Shown here piece after piece: positions 45,106-54,057 of a stretch of 64,000 nt of DNA. Made by a program: the position numbers and the translations under genes. Numbering within the stretch: the stretch's first letter is position 1; every line of letters starts with the position of its first letter. This DNA is from Sphingobacterium corticibacter (lineage in GTDB: Bacteria > Bacteroidota > Bacteroidia > Sphingobacteriales > Sphingobacteriaceae), in contig NZ_QDKG01000002.1 in assembly GCF_003076635.1 (NCBI RefSeq), positions 310,001 to 374,000 on the forward strand, read 5' to 3'. Under the pieces are notes generated by a model. The model did no database searches. It was not told the origin of the DNA and saw nothing but the letters and a program-made list of their open reading frames with translations.

Positions 45106-46437
45106 ATGAATTTTGTCAAAAATCTATCTATTCAAATATCTGTGATTATTTTTATCGTTTTTGTTTCTTCCTGCACCAAGGAATCTACTGTAGAATCTGA
45201 GATAATCCCTGTAGAAGATAGTCTTATTTCGATCGCGAAGACTTGGTTTCAACATGGAGCGCGTGGCGCAACAGTAAATTCCACTATTGATTTTCGTAAT
45301 TTACAGCCTAATTGGACGAATTATCGGATTAGTCATAATGCTGCTGGTCAACCTTGGATTTCTGTGCGTTTGAAAAACAATTCAGGAAATGTAGCCTACT
45401 TAACAGAAATGTCAATAGTAGTTGGTAAAGATGGTGTACCCTATGGTATAATTAAGGAGTTTGCTAGAAATCCTTACAAAAGAGATTCTCCACTAACAAT
45501 TTATACAATTGATGGCAAGGTTTATCTCGAGGGAATGTATATACGCGATAAACGAGTCCTGAGGGTTAATAGTAGTAGTCAGATCGGATATAGATTGAGT
45601 GCCTCCTTAATAGACGGTACTGAAAATCGGGCGGTTCTTAAAAGAGCAAATGATCCAATTCGAGATATAGATGAAGTAGTTATTATGCCTCCAGAACAAG
45701 GTGAAGGTGATGCTGATGGCGATGGCGATGGCGATGATTATAATTGGAATCCTGGCGGTGGCGGTGTCGGTGGCAACGGGGGTAATGTGCCGGCAGCACC
45801 TCCTGAGGGAGATCCTGAGGATGACGCGGAGGGTGGTGCGGGGGGTGGTGAGGGAGAAGTGGAGATACTTGATTCTTTACAGGGATACCCTTGTGCACAA
45901 AATATTTTAAATCAATTACCAAACCTAAAGAATCAAATATCGCAATGGCTAGTTAACGAATTTGGCGGACAAGAAAATGATTTGGTGTTTAGGGCAGTCA
46001 CAACACTGCCGGATAATTTAGATGGGTATTGGAACACAAATAATCAGATAGGCACGATGCAAACTATTACTTTAAATGGAAATATGTTGAATACTGCTTC
46101 GAAAGAATATATATTGGTTACTATGTATCATGAAGCATTGCACGCATATATTTATCTTGAAAAGACTAGGCTCAGTCCAGAATTATTTTTCGCTAAATAT
46201 AGTGAATGGTCTGAAATTAATTTGCAAGGTGTACCAAAGTACGTAACTACACATTCGCAGTTTAAGAACCTTATGACACATCTAGTATCTGCAATTAAAG
46301 AATATAACCCAAATATTTCTGATTACGATGCGGAAGTGTTAGCAAAAACCGGGGTTGTGACTAGCATGAGTAATCTCGACATTAATTTAAACAAATCTTA
46401 TAAAGATGGAAATTCTGGAACGAAATGCCCTAATTAA
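45106..46437 (+). CDS. Lipoprotein with acidic Gly-rich linker and HExxH metalloprotease-like domain
   Basis: 443 residues. A type II signal ends at C23 (FVSSCTKE). Residues about 30-195 form a beta-rich domain of unknown type; about 198-255 is a low-complexity linker of Gly, Glu and Asp; the last ~190 residues hold MYHEALHAYIYLE, an HExxH zinc site (342-346), with later His residues (THSQF, MTHL) as candidate third ligands. The modular layout, secretion, linker and protease-like C-terminus are those of polymorphic toxins or surface proteases. The next gene overlaps by 32 bases. Target unknown. Confidence 0.65.
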   Translation: MNFVKNLSIQISVIIFIVFVSSCTKESTVESEIIPVEDSLISIAKTWFQHGARGATVNSTIDFRNLQPNWTNYRISHNAAGQPWISVRLKNNSGNVAYLTEMSIVVGKDGVPYGIIKEFARNPYKRDSPLTIYTIDGKVYLEGMYIRDKRVLRVNSSSQIGYRLSASLIDGTENRAVLKRANDPIRDIDEVVIMPPEQGEGDADGDGDGDDYNWNPGGGGVGGNGGNVPAAPPEGDPEDDAEGGAGGGEGEVEILDSLQGYPCAQNILNQLPNLKNQISQWLVNEFGGQENDLVFRAVTTLPDNLDGYWNTNNQIGTMQTITLNGNMLNTASKEYILVTMYHEALHAYIYLEKTRLSPELFFAKYSEWSEINLQGVPKYVTTHSQFKNLMTHLVSAIKEYNPNISDYDAEVLAKTGVVTSMSNLDINLNKSYKDGNSGTKCPN

Positions 46438-47323
46438 AAGTGCTATTATCTTCATTTGTTTTCTAGTTCCTATTTGTTTCTGCGAAGCGCAAGTAAAGTA
46501 TTTTGTACTGGACGAAGAGCATTCATCGTATAATATTAAGAGTTATACTCTCGATACCAAAGATCTTTATGCTTTAGATTCCCACGTAGAAATCCTTAAT
46601 ATATTTCCAATATATAATACTGACGCGAGGAATGATAGAGAAATAATATTGTTCAGTGCATTGCCAGACGTCTCAACTATGAAGTTATGGGAAAAAATTG
46701 ACTTATCTGAAATAGATGTTGATACAATTAGCTTTAAAGATTTATTGGCAATAAAACAATTATCGTTGTACGAGCTATATTCTGGCACTTACAACGAGCA
46801 CAACAAATTCTTCAACAAATACAAGCTTGTTGTAAAACGAAATGGAGAGTATTACGTGGCTTACAATACATTGTTACAGTTTTATGCATTACGGGATAAG
46901 CCTGACATGTTCAACTCAGCATGGGGAACAATAAATAAGGATCAAACTCCAGTTACAGTGAAGTCGGTTGCAGAGTATTATAAGAGTATCAAATGCGATT
47001 TTCCGTTACTAAGTTATTCCGATGGCTATTCTACTTTTGATCGGCTAAGAGATCGAAAAGAGTTTCTTTCCAAAAAATTCAAAATTGGAAGCTTAAATGC
47101 TTATCAATTTTGGTCTTTAACAGATTGGCATATGCCATCTCACGCTTATGAGGTTGACAGAGGTATTGACAGGTTTATCTATATCCCCGAAAAAGGCATT
47201 GTAGGTGGATCATTTGACTTCTATTTCTATCATCATAGAAAAAGTATAAACTTGAACATGAGAAAATTTAAGGAGAATATCTACTCTGAAAGGGTGATGA
47301 TCGCAAATGGCTTAACGGATTGA
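46406..47323 (+). CDS. Secreted protein coupled to the HExxH lipoprotein
   Basis: 305 residues. The start codon lies 32 bases inside the previous gene. A hydrophobic segment (SAIIFICFLVPICFCEAQ) is a signal peptide, possibly with a cysteine lipobox. The mature part is rich in aromatic and charged residues with no recognised family. The overlap implies co-translation with the metalloprotease-like lipoprotein. It may be its immunity or chaperone partner, but that is inference. Confidence 0.6.
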   Translation: MEILERNALIKSAIIFICFLVPICFCEAQVKYFVLDEEHSSYNIKSYTLDTKDLYALDSHVEILNIFPIYNTDARNDREIILFSALPDVSTMKLWEKIDLSEIDVDTISFKDLLAIKQLSLYELYSGTYNEHNKFFNKYKLVVKRNGEYYVAYNTLLQFYALRDKPDMFNSAWGTINKDQTPVTVKSVAEYYKSIKCDFPLLSYSDGYSTFDRLRDRKEFLSKKFKIGSLNAYQFWSLTDWHMPSHAYEVDRGIDRFIYIPEKGIVGGSFDFYFYHHRKSINLNMRKFKENIYSERVMIANGLTD

Positions 47324-47472
47324 TCAGCTTGAGTATCGAAGATTTTGTATAAGCAAAAATTGCTCTATAATAAGCTAAACCATTTAAATATCGAATATTG
47401 TTATCATTTAGACTTATCCCAATAACCACTATGCTAGAAACGCTATTATTTTAATGGGTCAAAAGGCAGTTA

Positions 47473-47503
47473 ATCCCTTAGATATTAATATGATCTAAGG
47501 GAT
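47473..47503. terminator. Hairpin after the secreted-protein gene
   Basis: ATCCCTTAGAT, 9-base loop, ATCTAAGGGAT. It lies 150 bases past the stop and lacks a proper T run, so its role as terminator is uncertain. Confidence 0.4.
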
Positions 47504-47700
47504 CACTATTTTAATATCAAACAGGCTGGTGTTTTTACCGATTTTCGGCAATAGATTTTAGATCAAATCCAAAGTAAGTTGTAAGGAATTGTAATTTATA
47601 AATACGAATTGACACCTTAGACTATCAAGGCACTCTAGTATCATGAACCAAATAGATGATCACCTATTATCTATTAAACTGCTAACGAGCACAAATAAAT

Positions 47701-47817
47701 TCACAAAATCTCATTCGGAAGGAAGTCCTTTGGTGAACATCCAAATATTTTAGCCAGCTCATTAATGTGGTTGAGATTACACTTCACGGTCTCATCCAGT
47801 ATCCTACTCGGTAAAAT
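47701..47817 (-). pseudogene. C-terminal fragment of an XRE/HTH regulator
   Basis: The minus-strand frame between stops reads ILPSRILDETVKCNLNHI then NELAKIFGCSPKDFLPNEIL, which matches the last helices of a Cro/CI-type helix-turn-helix (the ...INELAxxFGCSPKDFLP end). The recognition helices upstream are lost to stops. No start codon remains, so this is a decayed gene. Confidence 0.4.
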
Positions 47818-47874
47818 CTAGGTTGACCTAGAACAGCACATCGAACGCTAGAAACAGACGACACAATAGACACC

Positions 47875-48153
47875 TTGAAGCGTACCAAGACATCATTAGC
47901 AATAACTAATGTGTGGTTTTACATACAGTGTGTCGGAATAGGTTTCTTCCTGTTAATAGCAGACTTTAAGATGATTGGGAATGACATACAGAAACTATTC
48001 ATAGTGATCTTTCTATTAGGGGTGATGGGTATTGTGATATTTACTGTCAAGATTCGTAATATTGAAGCGAGAATCAGCGACCAAGAGGATACCAAAATGC
48101 TTCTGCTTGATAGAATCAACAGCCTGAAAAAGCAACTAATCGTTCTTGACTAG
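47875..48153 (+). CDS. Small two-helix membrane protein
   Basis: 92 residues from a TTG at 47875; no ATG is available before the first helix. Two membrane segments (WFYIQCVGIGFFLLIADF and LFIVIFLLGVMGIVIFTV) are followed by a charged coiled-coil-like tail (IEARISDQEDTKMLLLDRI). No family recognised. It sits between decayed sequence and the SH3 lipoprotein, so expression is not certain. Confidence 0.45.
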   Translation: MKRTKTSLAITNVWFYIQCVGIGFFLLIADFKMIGNDIQKLFIVIFLLGVMGIVIFTVKIRNIEARISDQEDTKMLLLDRINSLKKQLIVLD

Positions 48154-48268
48154 CCGTTGCTGAGATAACTCTTTTCGGTGTACCACCGATACTAACTTAA
48201 CCTTATTAACAGATCCGACAATTTGAATTGGAAAATACCTCTTCAATAGTTCAGTTTACCAAATTATT

Positions 48269-49585
48269 ATGAGAACCATTTATTTTCTATTACTATCTCT
48301 ACTGCTATCAGGATGCACATTTACACCAAGCGGAACAAACAACCGCGATGACAAACAGTCTGGAATATATAAAAGAGGTGAACTCACACAATCTAAACAG
48401 ATTCTCCACGACTACCTGTCAAAACTCGCCTTTGACCAATCAATGAAAAAATTGGTACTGTTAAAGGTTACTGCCCTAGATGATATTGACAAAACAAGTA
48501 CCGTCCGGCAAGAAGCCGAATTTGAAGCTATGATGTATGTTGCTCAAGATTGCAATTGGCTTGTTGGTCTTGAACAGGCACAAGACTCAGGGCATCCATT
48601 TTTTGTTATGGAATATGAAAATAGAGATTCTCAATTTGGAGGGATAGATGCTCAAGGTAACATCATACGTAAAGCCAGCAAGTACAATTTCAAAAAAGGT
48701 ATGGTCATACTAATACAAGGATATGCTTCATTCAAAAACAGAGGAGATGGAATAGCGGTAGAAAGTATTCGGTTGAGTCGCGAATTTGCTTCGAAAGAAG
48801 ATCATGGTTTGGATATTGAGATGGATGATCCTATGGAGGAGCAAGATGTAAATACTGCCAAATCTCAAACAATGACAGATCCATCTAATACCTTAGACGA
48901 AAAAGAATACATTACTCAAACCTCTAAATCATATTTTTACAACAGCCCTGATGTATCTACCAAGAGGAAGGCCTATCTTGAAAAAGGAGATGTAATACAT
49001 CCTCTTAAAGAACAAGGTCGCTTTTACTATATCGAATTCACCAGCCCACAAAGTCACAAAACTAGTAGAGGTTGGGTACTGAAGTCTGATTTTATTATTG
49101 ACAATGCTGTTAACGATGACAAATTAGCATCTGATTATAATAAAGTTCTCAATCTCAAACGGGACGGCTCTTACCAATTCAACCACCCTTTCTTTACTAA
49201 AATGTCTAATCAAGAAAAGGCGATCATAGCACTTGTAGCAATGAAAGGAGGAACAGACTGCGAGTATACCAACGATGATTGTACGAATTGCCAATTAACA
49301 GATTATTTGCAGATAGGATGTCAATGCTCGGAAGGTCATAAAAGCTACGTCAGAAAATGGTTTAATAGCAATAAAGATCTGGAAGAAGATATTGACAATT
49401 GCTATAAAACTCCCAGTGGGGCAACCTTTCAAAGAAACATTCAAGGCATCAAGATGAAACGTGTCGAAAACACATACCTTGTTGAAGTCGAGTTTTTGGA
49501 ATTAAACATTAGGCATGATGTAAGTGAAGTAATGACTAATACTTATAAGTTTGCTGTAGTGGGCGGTAGAATCACTCTCCTGTAG
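48269..49585 (+). CDS. SH3-type lipoprotein with cysteine-rich segment
   Basis: 438 residues. Lipobox at C16 (LLLSGC). Residues about 35-180 are a domain of unknown type; about 213-275 resemble a bacterial SH3 fold (SKSYFYNSPDVSTKRKAYLEKGD..RGWVLKSDF), which binds peptidoglycan or protein ligands. Residues about 330-375 hold six cysteines in a cluster (DCEYTNDDCTNC..GCQC), possibly a metal site or disulfide-linked. It ends in a beta domain. Monocistronic with a strong terminator. Function unknown. Confidence 0.65.
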   Translation: MRTIYFLLLSLLLSGCTFTPSGTNNRDDKQSGIYKRGELTQSKQILHDYLSKLAFDQSMKKLVLLKVTALDDIDKTSTVRQEAEFEAMMYVAQDCNWLVGLEQAQDSGHPFFVMEYENRDSQFGGIDAQGNIIRKASKYNFKKGMVILIQGYASFKNRGDGIAVESIRLSREFASKEDHGLDIEMDDPMEEQDVNTAKSQTMTDPSNTLDEKEYITQTSKSYFYNSPDVSTKRKAYLEKGDVIHPLKEQGRFYYIEFTSPQSHKTSRGWVLKSDFIIDNAVNDDKLASDYNKVLNLKRDGSYQFNHPFFTKMSNQEKAIIALVAMKGGTDCEYTNDDCTNCQLTDYLQIGCQCSEGHKSYVRKWFNSNKDLEEDIDNCYKTPSGATFQRNIQGIKMKRVENTYLVEVEFLELNIRHDVSEVMTNTYKFAVVGGRITLL

Positions 49586-49615
49586 TAATCTGCCCACAGA
49601 AAAATATCAATACTG

Positions 49616-49656
49616 ATTAAAGCGGATCGAATTTTAAATCTTCGATCCGCTTTAAT
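49616..49656 (+). terminator. Terminator after the SH3 lipoprotein gene
   Basis: Perfect 16-base stem, ATTAAAGCGGATCGAA and TTCGATCCGCTTTAAT, followed by TTTTA, 31 bases after the stop. Confidence 0.8.
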
Positions 49657-49850
49657 TTTATTCGAAATTGGGGTAAAATAGCCTTCAAAACCACGGATTA
49701 TTAGAGTTTTGTAGTAGATCTCTACATAGGATATGTAACTTACTGGAACTCATATAAGGCTTACCTTATATAAGAAAAGCTAACCTCAGAATTTAAGAAT
49801 ATATACGGAGATCAATTTAACGTTTAGAATCAAGATTAGGGCGTATTATA

Positions 49851-50636
49851 TTAATTAAAAAAATCCAAAATTTTGTTTTTTCGACATACTAAAATACTCT
49901 CGTCTAGGTTGTCCGAAAGAACCATGTTCACAACTATATCGAAAAGCTGTAACCTTGTATAAGTAATAGATTTCTTACGTCTTTCCTGAAATATCTTCTC
50001 GAAGATTTGAAATATAAATTTACCACGCAGTTTTCTTTCAAAATCATTTCTTAGTGTGATACTTAAACCTTCTTCTGCATCCTTGTAATTACGGCTTTCA
50101 AGAAATTCATCCTCGAATTTAGTTGAATACCTCTTCATTACATTTGTACTTAATATAGTAACATCTGATACCCTTAAGTCTTTTGTGCCATTTTTATAAG
50201 CTAATGAGATTTCATGGGCATACCACTTGCAAATGCTATCTACTAAACCCTCAAGTTTTATGTTTTCGTTGTTTCTTAATAAAGACTGTAATATATGCTT
50301 CCCGTCCGAATAAATATCATTTTCAATCGAATATCCATTTGTACAAATTAAACTGTCAGATTGATATTTTTCAGGCACTCCGTCTATGACCCATAAGTCA
50401 CTATCACATAGAAATAATACATTTGAATTACTTAACTCATCTTTTCGATCAAATAATGCTAGCAAGTTTGCCCTTCCATTGCACTCTAAAAAACTAATAT
50501 TCGAATCAGCAATATTGTCACCAATTATTTGATAAATTTCAGAATCATCTATTCCCTCAATTAATACAGTATTAAGGCTTGATCTCTTTAGTGTTTCCAA
50601 AAGAATTTCTGCATTCAGCGGATTTTCTCTAGCCAT
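49851..50636 (-). CDS. DUF4435 (TOPRIM-like) protein, AriB-like effector candidate
   Basis: 261 residues. The N-terminal half has the TOPRIM pattern: TVLIEGIDDSEIY (E27, with D30-D31 nearby) and NVLFLCDSDLW (D78, D80), the acidic residues that bind metal in TOPRIM nucleases. DUF4435 is the family of AriB, the nuclease effector of the PARIS anti-phage system. The start overlaps the end of the ATPase gene by eight bases, so the two proteins are made together. The C-terminal ~140 residues are helical and unassigned. Defence function is inferred from family and pairing. Confidence 0.72.
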   Translation of the reverse strand: MARENPLNAEILLETLKRSSLNTVLIEGIDDSEIYQIIGDNIADSNISFLECNGRANLLALFDRKDELSNSNVLFLCDSDLWVIDGVPEKYQSDSLICTNGYSIENDIYSDGKHILQSLLRNNENIKLEGLVDSICKWYAHEISLAYKNGTKDLRVSDVTILSTNVMKRYSTKFEDEFLESRNYKDAEEGLSITLRNDFERKLRGKFIFQIFEKIFQERRKKSITYTRLQLFDIVVNMVLSDNLDESILVCRKNKILDFFN

Positions 50637-51768
50637 TGTTATCTCCTTTATCAGATCCTATAATAATTTCTTTATTAGTATACTTCGTATATATAAATGG
50701 AGAGTGAGTTGCTATAATGAATTGGTTATTTCGCTTCTGCTTTAATAATGTTGGGAACAATATTCTTTGCCAGTCAGTATGTAGACTCAATTCTGGTTCA
50801 TCTATAAAAAACACGCAGTTGTCGTAAAAGAAATTATAGCAAAGAAAACCCAACATTTGCTTTTCTCCAGCAGATAATTTATCAGACATAATCGCTTCTC
50901 TTGTATTACCAATATCCAACGATGATTGTTCAGTTTTACTAAGATTTTCTCCAAGTTTGAGGTTATTTGATATCTCAATTGATGTATCCTTAAAAATGTT
51001 TCGAATCAAATCAGAAAGGATTGTGAAAGGCATTAAAGCATCCTCCTTTTGCTTATCATTTTTCTTAACCAGCTTCCTTATGTCCTCAAGTGCAGTTTTC
51101 TCTTTATCTTGACTATTCGCTACAATCGCAAGTATTTGAGATGACTGATTTGCTTCCATTTTTCTGATAATTTCTGAAATGTCGGCATATTTACTGTTAA
51201 GAAGATATATAACATCTTCAGTCGATATTGATGCAATAAATTTGTGGTTATTCCCATTTGTCAGAGTTTCAGAAATTTGCTCCAAAGAATCCCTAAGTGA
51301 TGGACGTCTATATTTTCGATTGTTTATAGTATTTATGGAAAACCCTCCCTCAATTCTTCGAAAAGTTGGAAAAAATAATGAACTCTCGGATATTGGAAAT
51401 GTTGGGAGGTCTGAATAATTTTCAAACGAAAGACTATCTTCAATTATAATTTTCTCAACCCCGCCATCGTTTATCATTGTATCAATTAACACTAATTCAT
51501 ACTGAATGATTTTTTTTCCTTTACTTTTTTCGTCTCCCTTTACTATGATTTCAAAAGAAGTTCCATTTGACATCTTTAGCAATGCATATTCCAAGTATAA
51601 TTCTTCAAAAAGTTTGTCAGAGTTGCCACTAATCATATACCATAACGCCTTCATGATAGTAGTTTTTCCACAACCATTCTTTCCCGTCATGATATTTAAA
51701 TCATCTTGAAAATTGAATACACCTGAAATTTTCCTGTTTAATTTTTTTACTTCAAAACTAGTAATCAT
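50629..51768 (-). CDS. AAA/ABC-type ATPase (AAA15/21), AriA-like sensor candidate
   Basis: 379 residues from the ATG at 51768. A longer frame reaches 51801, but the -7 element TATGTTTG covers that site, and AGGGG stands eight bases before 51768. Walker A GKNGCGKTT (29-37), signature LSAGEKQMLGFL, Walker B CVFFIDEPELSLH and switch ATHSPFIYT are the RecF/OLD-like ATPase set. Between them is a ~200-residue helical insertion. Partnered by an 8-base overlap with a DUF4435 protein, the composition of PARIS (AriA sensing, AriB effector). It is smaller than the E. coli AriA as I remember it, so a PARIS relative is the safer name. Confidence 0.78.
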   Translation of the reverse strand: MITSFEVKKLNRKISGVFNFQDDLNIMTGKNGCGKTTIMKALWYMISGNSDKLFEELYLEYALLKMSNGTSFEIIVKGDEKSKGKKIIQYELVLIDTMINDGGVEKIIIEDSLSFENYSDLPTFPISESSLFFPTFRRIEGGFSINTINNRKYRRPSLRDSLEQISETLTNGNNHKFIASISTEDVIYLLNSKYADISEIIRKMEANQSSQILAIVANSQDKEKTALEDIRKLVKKNDKQKEDALMPFTILSDLIRNIFKDTSIEISNNLKLGENLSKTEQSSLDIGNTREAIMSDKLSAGEKQMLGFLCYNFFYDNCVFFIDEPELSLHTDWQRILFPTLLKQKRNNQFIIATHSPFIYTKYTNKEIIIGSDKGDNNG

Positions 51769-52184
51769 TTGAGCCCCTTGAGTTAATAATGCTACAAACA
51801 TACATTATTCCTAACTAATTAGAAATACGGTTTCCCCTATCTGGGTAAATAGAATGGAGAATCCATGTTCAACTAAACAATTATAAAAACTAGAGATATT
51901 CTCCAAAATCCAAAAACTGTCTGATACTACACTTTAGAGGTATGATATCGTAACTTAAAATACGGCCGGGGCTAAAAAAGCATCAAAAACACGCGAATGT
52001 CAATAGACTTTTATCAAAAATTATTTCACAAAAAATAGTCATTAATTTATAACCATGCTCCTATTTAATTGTTATACACATCAATTCCTTCTAATTTTTG
52101 TACATACCGATTCTTGGAATGAAAAATGCTTATCAGTAATTAATTAATTATATATTTGCAAAATATTTCATTATATTTATAGAT
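51769..52184. promoter_or_regulatory. Divergent promoter region of the two defence-like operons
   Basis: About 415 bases. Minus strand: TATGTTTG (51795-51802) 26 bases before the ATPase start. Plus strand: TATATTTG (52151-52158) 26 bases before the first gene of the three-gene operon. Both fit TAnnTTTG. No coding frame is supported between them. Confidence 0.65.
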
Positions 52185-52964
52185 ATGTCGCTAAGACCTG
52201 TAAAAGATAAACATTCAATTAGCAGATCAGTTGTTAATCTATTTCTGGCGCAAAATTTTCCAGAATCTGAGATAATACTTCGTAAGATAATAGCGTCTGA
52301 TAAATTTGCCACATATTCACGAAAAGGGACTATATCAGAAAAATTAATTCAATTTGGAGATAGAAATATAAGTGTTAGTGACAATAAAAATAGTGGGTTC
52401 GTTCTAGAAAGATTCGAAAATGGCTCAAGTTCAGATATTCTCAAAATGGAAAACACTCCTAATGGGAAGTCTATACTCAGCATCGAGACAAGAAATTATA
52501 CTCGATGGCAGCATTTTGTGGAGAAGATAACTCAAGACCTATCGGATCTTTCAGCTTTTAAAAACTTTTATGTCGAAGCAATTGGCTTAACATACGTTGA
52601 TGAATTTATTTGGGAATCTAGTGGTGAAATGGCAATTGAAGAAATTTTCAACACTAATTCACAGATGCTTAATGAAAAGTTCTTAAAATCTAAAACAAGC
52701 TCAATAGTTTCGACATTTGTGGACACTCAAGTAAGCGGCTATGGACTATCGGAAGAAAAGTCAGAAATATCTTTCAATGAACATTTGAAAAGAGTCATTA
52801 TTTCGCATACATACATTTTGCAATTTCAAAAGCTTAAAGAGTTAGACGGTGAATCTTATAACTCATTTATTTCTGAATTTGACAGTATACACAGCAAGAA
52901 CAAAGAGTTTTTACAAGATATTCTTTCGGAAAATACACAGGGATTGATAAATCTTAATATTTAA
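52185..52964 (+). CDS. TIGR04255-like protein, first gene of a three-gene operon
   Basis: 259 residues, soluble. The core FYVEAIGLTYVDEFIWES, flanked by a long helical/beta N-terminus, resembles the signature ...xIGLRYxxxF... that I associate with TIGR04255, a family spread sporadically among bacteria and without known function. Followed by two further genes at five-base gaps, all in one operon divergent from a PARIS-like pair. The position and patchy distribution suggest a defence or conflict role; this is inference. Confidence 0.55.
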   Translation: MSLRPVKDKHSISRSVVNLFLAQNFPESEIILRKIIASDKFATYSRKGTISEKLIQFGDRNISVSDNKNSGFVLERFENGSSSDILKMENTPNGKSILSIETRNYTRWQHFVEKITQDLSDLSAFKNFYVEAIGLTYVDEFIWESSGEMAIEEIFNTNSQMLNEKFLKSKTSSIVSTFVDTQVSGYGLSEEKSEISFNEHLKRVIISHTYILQFQKLKELDGESYNSFISEFDSIHSKNKEFLQDILSENTQGLINLNI

Positions 52965-52969
52965 TTGAT

Positions 52970-53530
52970 ATGTTAGGCTTAGCAGTAATTACAGTTGTTT
53001 CTTTACCACTATTGTATTCATCGCAAAGAAAAGATAATTATCATGATGATGTTCAGTACGATTACTACACCAAATCATCAAACTTCGACTTATCGTACGA
53101 AAGTAAAATTGTTGATCTTGAATCTTCATGTATCCCGGAAACAACTTTTGAGGAAAAATCTTTTAGACACAGCCTACTAAAGTCAATACCTTCTTTTATA
53201 GACTTCAAGGAACTATCTATGGAGGTTTCCAAAAACTTATATTCGATTTTAAATGAACTGCCGGAAGAAATTGTCAATATGATAGATGTTGATGAAATAT
53301 ACACATCGGATATTGGTACAATCATTATGGATATTCGCATGGAAAATGCGCTTTTTTCTATAGAAATTGGTAAATCGAAAATAGGTTACTTCGCAGAAGT
53401 GAACGACATATTTATCTACCAAAATGATGGTATTGAATTCAATTCCCTAGCGATTACAAATTTAGGTGGATTGTTTAAGGATTTATTAGATCTTTATGAT
53501 AAACAAATTGTTAACGCGCATACCGTTTAA
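52970..53530 (+). CDS. Unknown protein with N-terminal membrane helix
   Basis: 186 residues. The first 16 residues (MLGLAVITVVSLPLLY) are hydrophobic and may anchor the protein to the inner membrane, followed by a polar Tyr/Asp-rich linker and a soluble domain of alternating helices and strands. No family recognised. It is five bases after the TIGR04255-like gene and five before the next. A membrane-linked partner is typical for effectors of conflict systems, but nothing here proves one. Confidence 0.6.
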   Translation: MLGLAVITVVSLPLLYSSQRKDNYHDDVQYDYYTKSSNFDLSYESKIVDLESSCIPETTFEEKSFRHSLLKSIPSFIDFKELSMEVSKNLYSILNELPEEIVNMIDVDEIYTSDIGTIIMDIRMENALFSIEIGKSKIGYFAEVNDIFIYQNDGIEFNSLAITNLGGLFKDLLDLYDKQIVNAHTV

Positions 53531-53535
53531 TAGTT

Positions 53536-54057
53536 GTGATAGAGATTCCAGAAAAAATTGATCCGTCAGAAAAGATAGTAAGATTTCTTTTTTCTAAGCA
53601 TTTGAAAAAATCCAAAAATTTGGATAAGTTTCGATCTACTCTCGATTCAGGTTTAATTAATTCTGATTATGTCTTCTACGATACTCGTGGTGAAGTCTCT
53701 ATGCAACGGAAAGACTACGTATCAGATGAGAGATGCTTACAGATCGGAAATTCAATTCCGTTAGAATTGGTTGGTTATGTATCATTTCCTCTAGATTTGT
53801 ATGACAATACAATAATTCTACATAAACAAGAGCCGGGAAGGGAAGAATTTGAGGCAACTTTATTGTGGTCACCCCTGGATTCTGAGAATGTTGAGAGATT
53901 GGATAGACCTGTCTGTTCAGATGATGCTGGACTTCCAGCCCATTGCGGGATTACATATGTGAATCCATCTGAATTAATCAATGAAGAGCCTAATACAGCT
54001 ATACGAATGTTTTCGCGTAGGTTTTTTAAAAGATGTGCATTAGAATTAGTGGGTTAA
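53536..54057 (+). CDS. Unknown soluble protein, third gene of the operon
   Basis: 173 residues from a GTG at 53536, five bases after the previous stop; no ATG is closer. It begins with a basic helical part (IVRFLFSKHLKKSKNLDKFRS), has a central beta-rich segment (LELVGYVSFPLDLYDNTIILHKQ) and ends with a basic helix (FSRRFFKRCALELVG). No motif or family recognised. Last gene of the unit. Confidence 0.6.
   Translation: MIEIPEKIDPSEKIVRFLFSKHLKKSKNLDKFRSTLDSGLINSDYVFYDTRGEVSMQRKDYVSDERCLQIGNSIPLELVGYVSFPLDLYDNTIILHKQEPGREEFEATLLWSPLDSENVERLDRPVCSDDAGLPAHCGITYVNPSELINEEPNTAIRMFSRRFFKRCALELVG

Larger units (their letters stand above)
47324..47874. other. Degraded intergenic stretch inside the island
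   Basis: About 550 bases with no intact gene. It contains a perfect 11-base hairpin at 47473-47503 and the remnant of an XRE-type regulator on the minus strand at 47701-47817. The rest looks like decaying sequence. Confidence 0.55.

Noticed and set aside
45683..45922. Histidine/arginine-rich frame opposite the lipoprotein linker
   Set aside because: It is the antisense reading of the GGT/GAT-type codons of the Gly/Asp linker and has no start context or partner.
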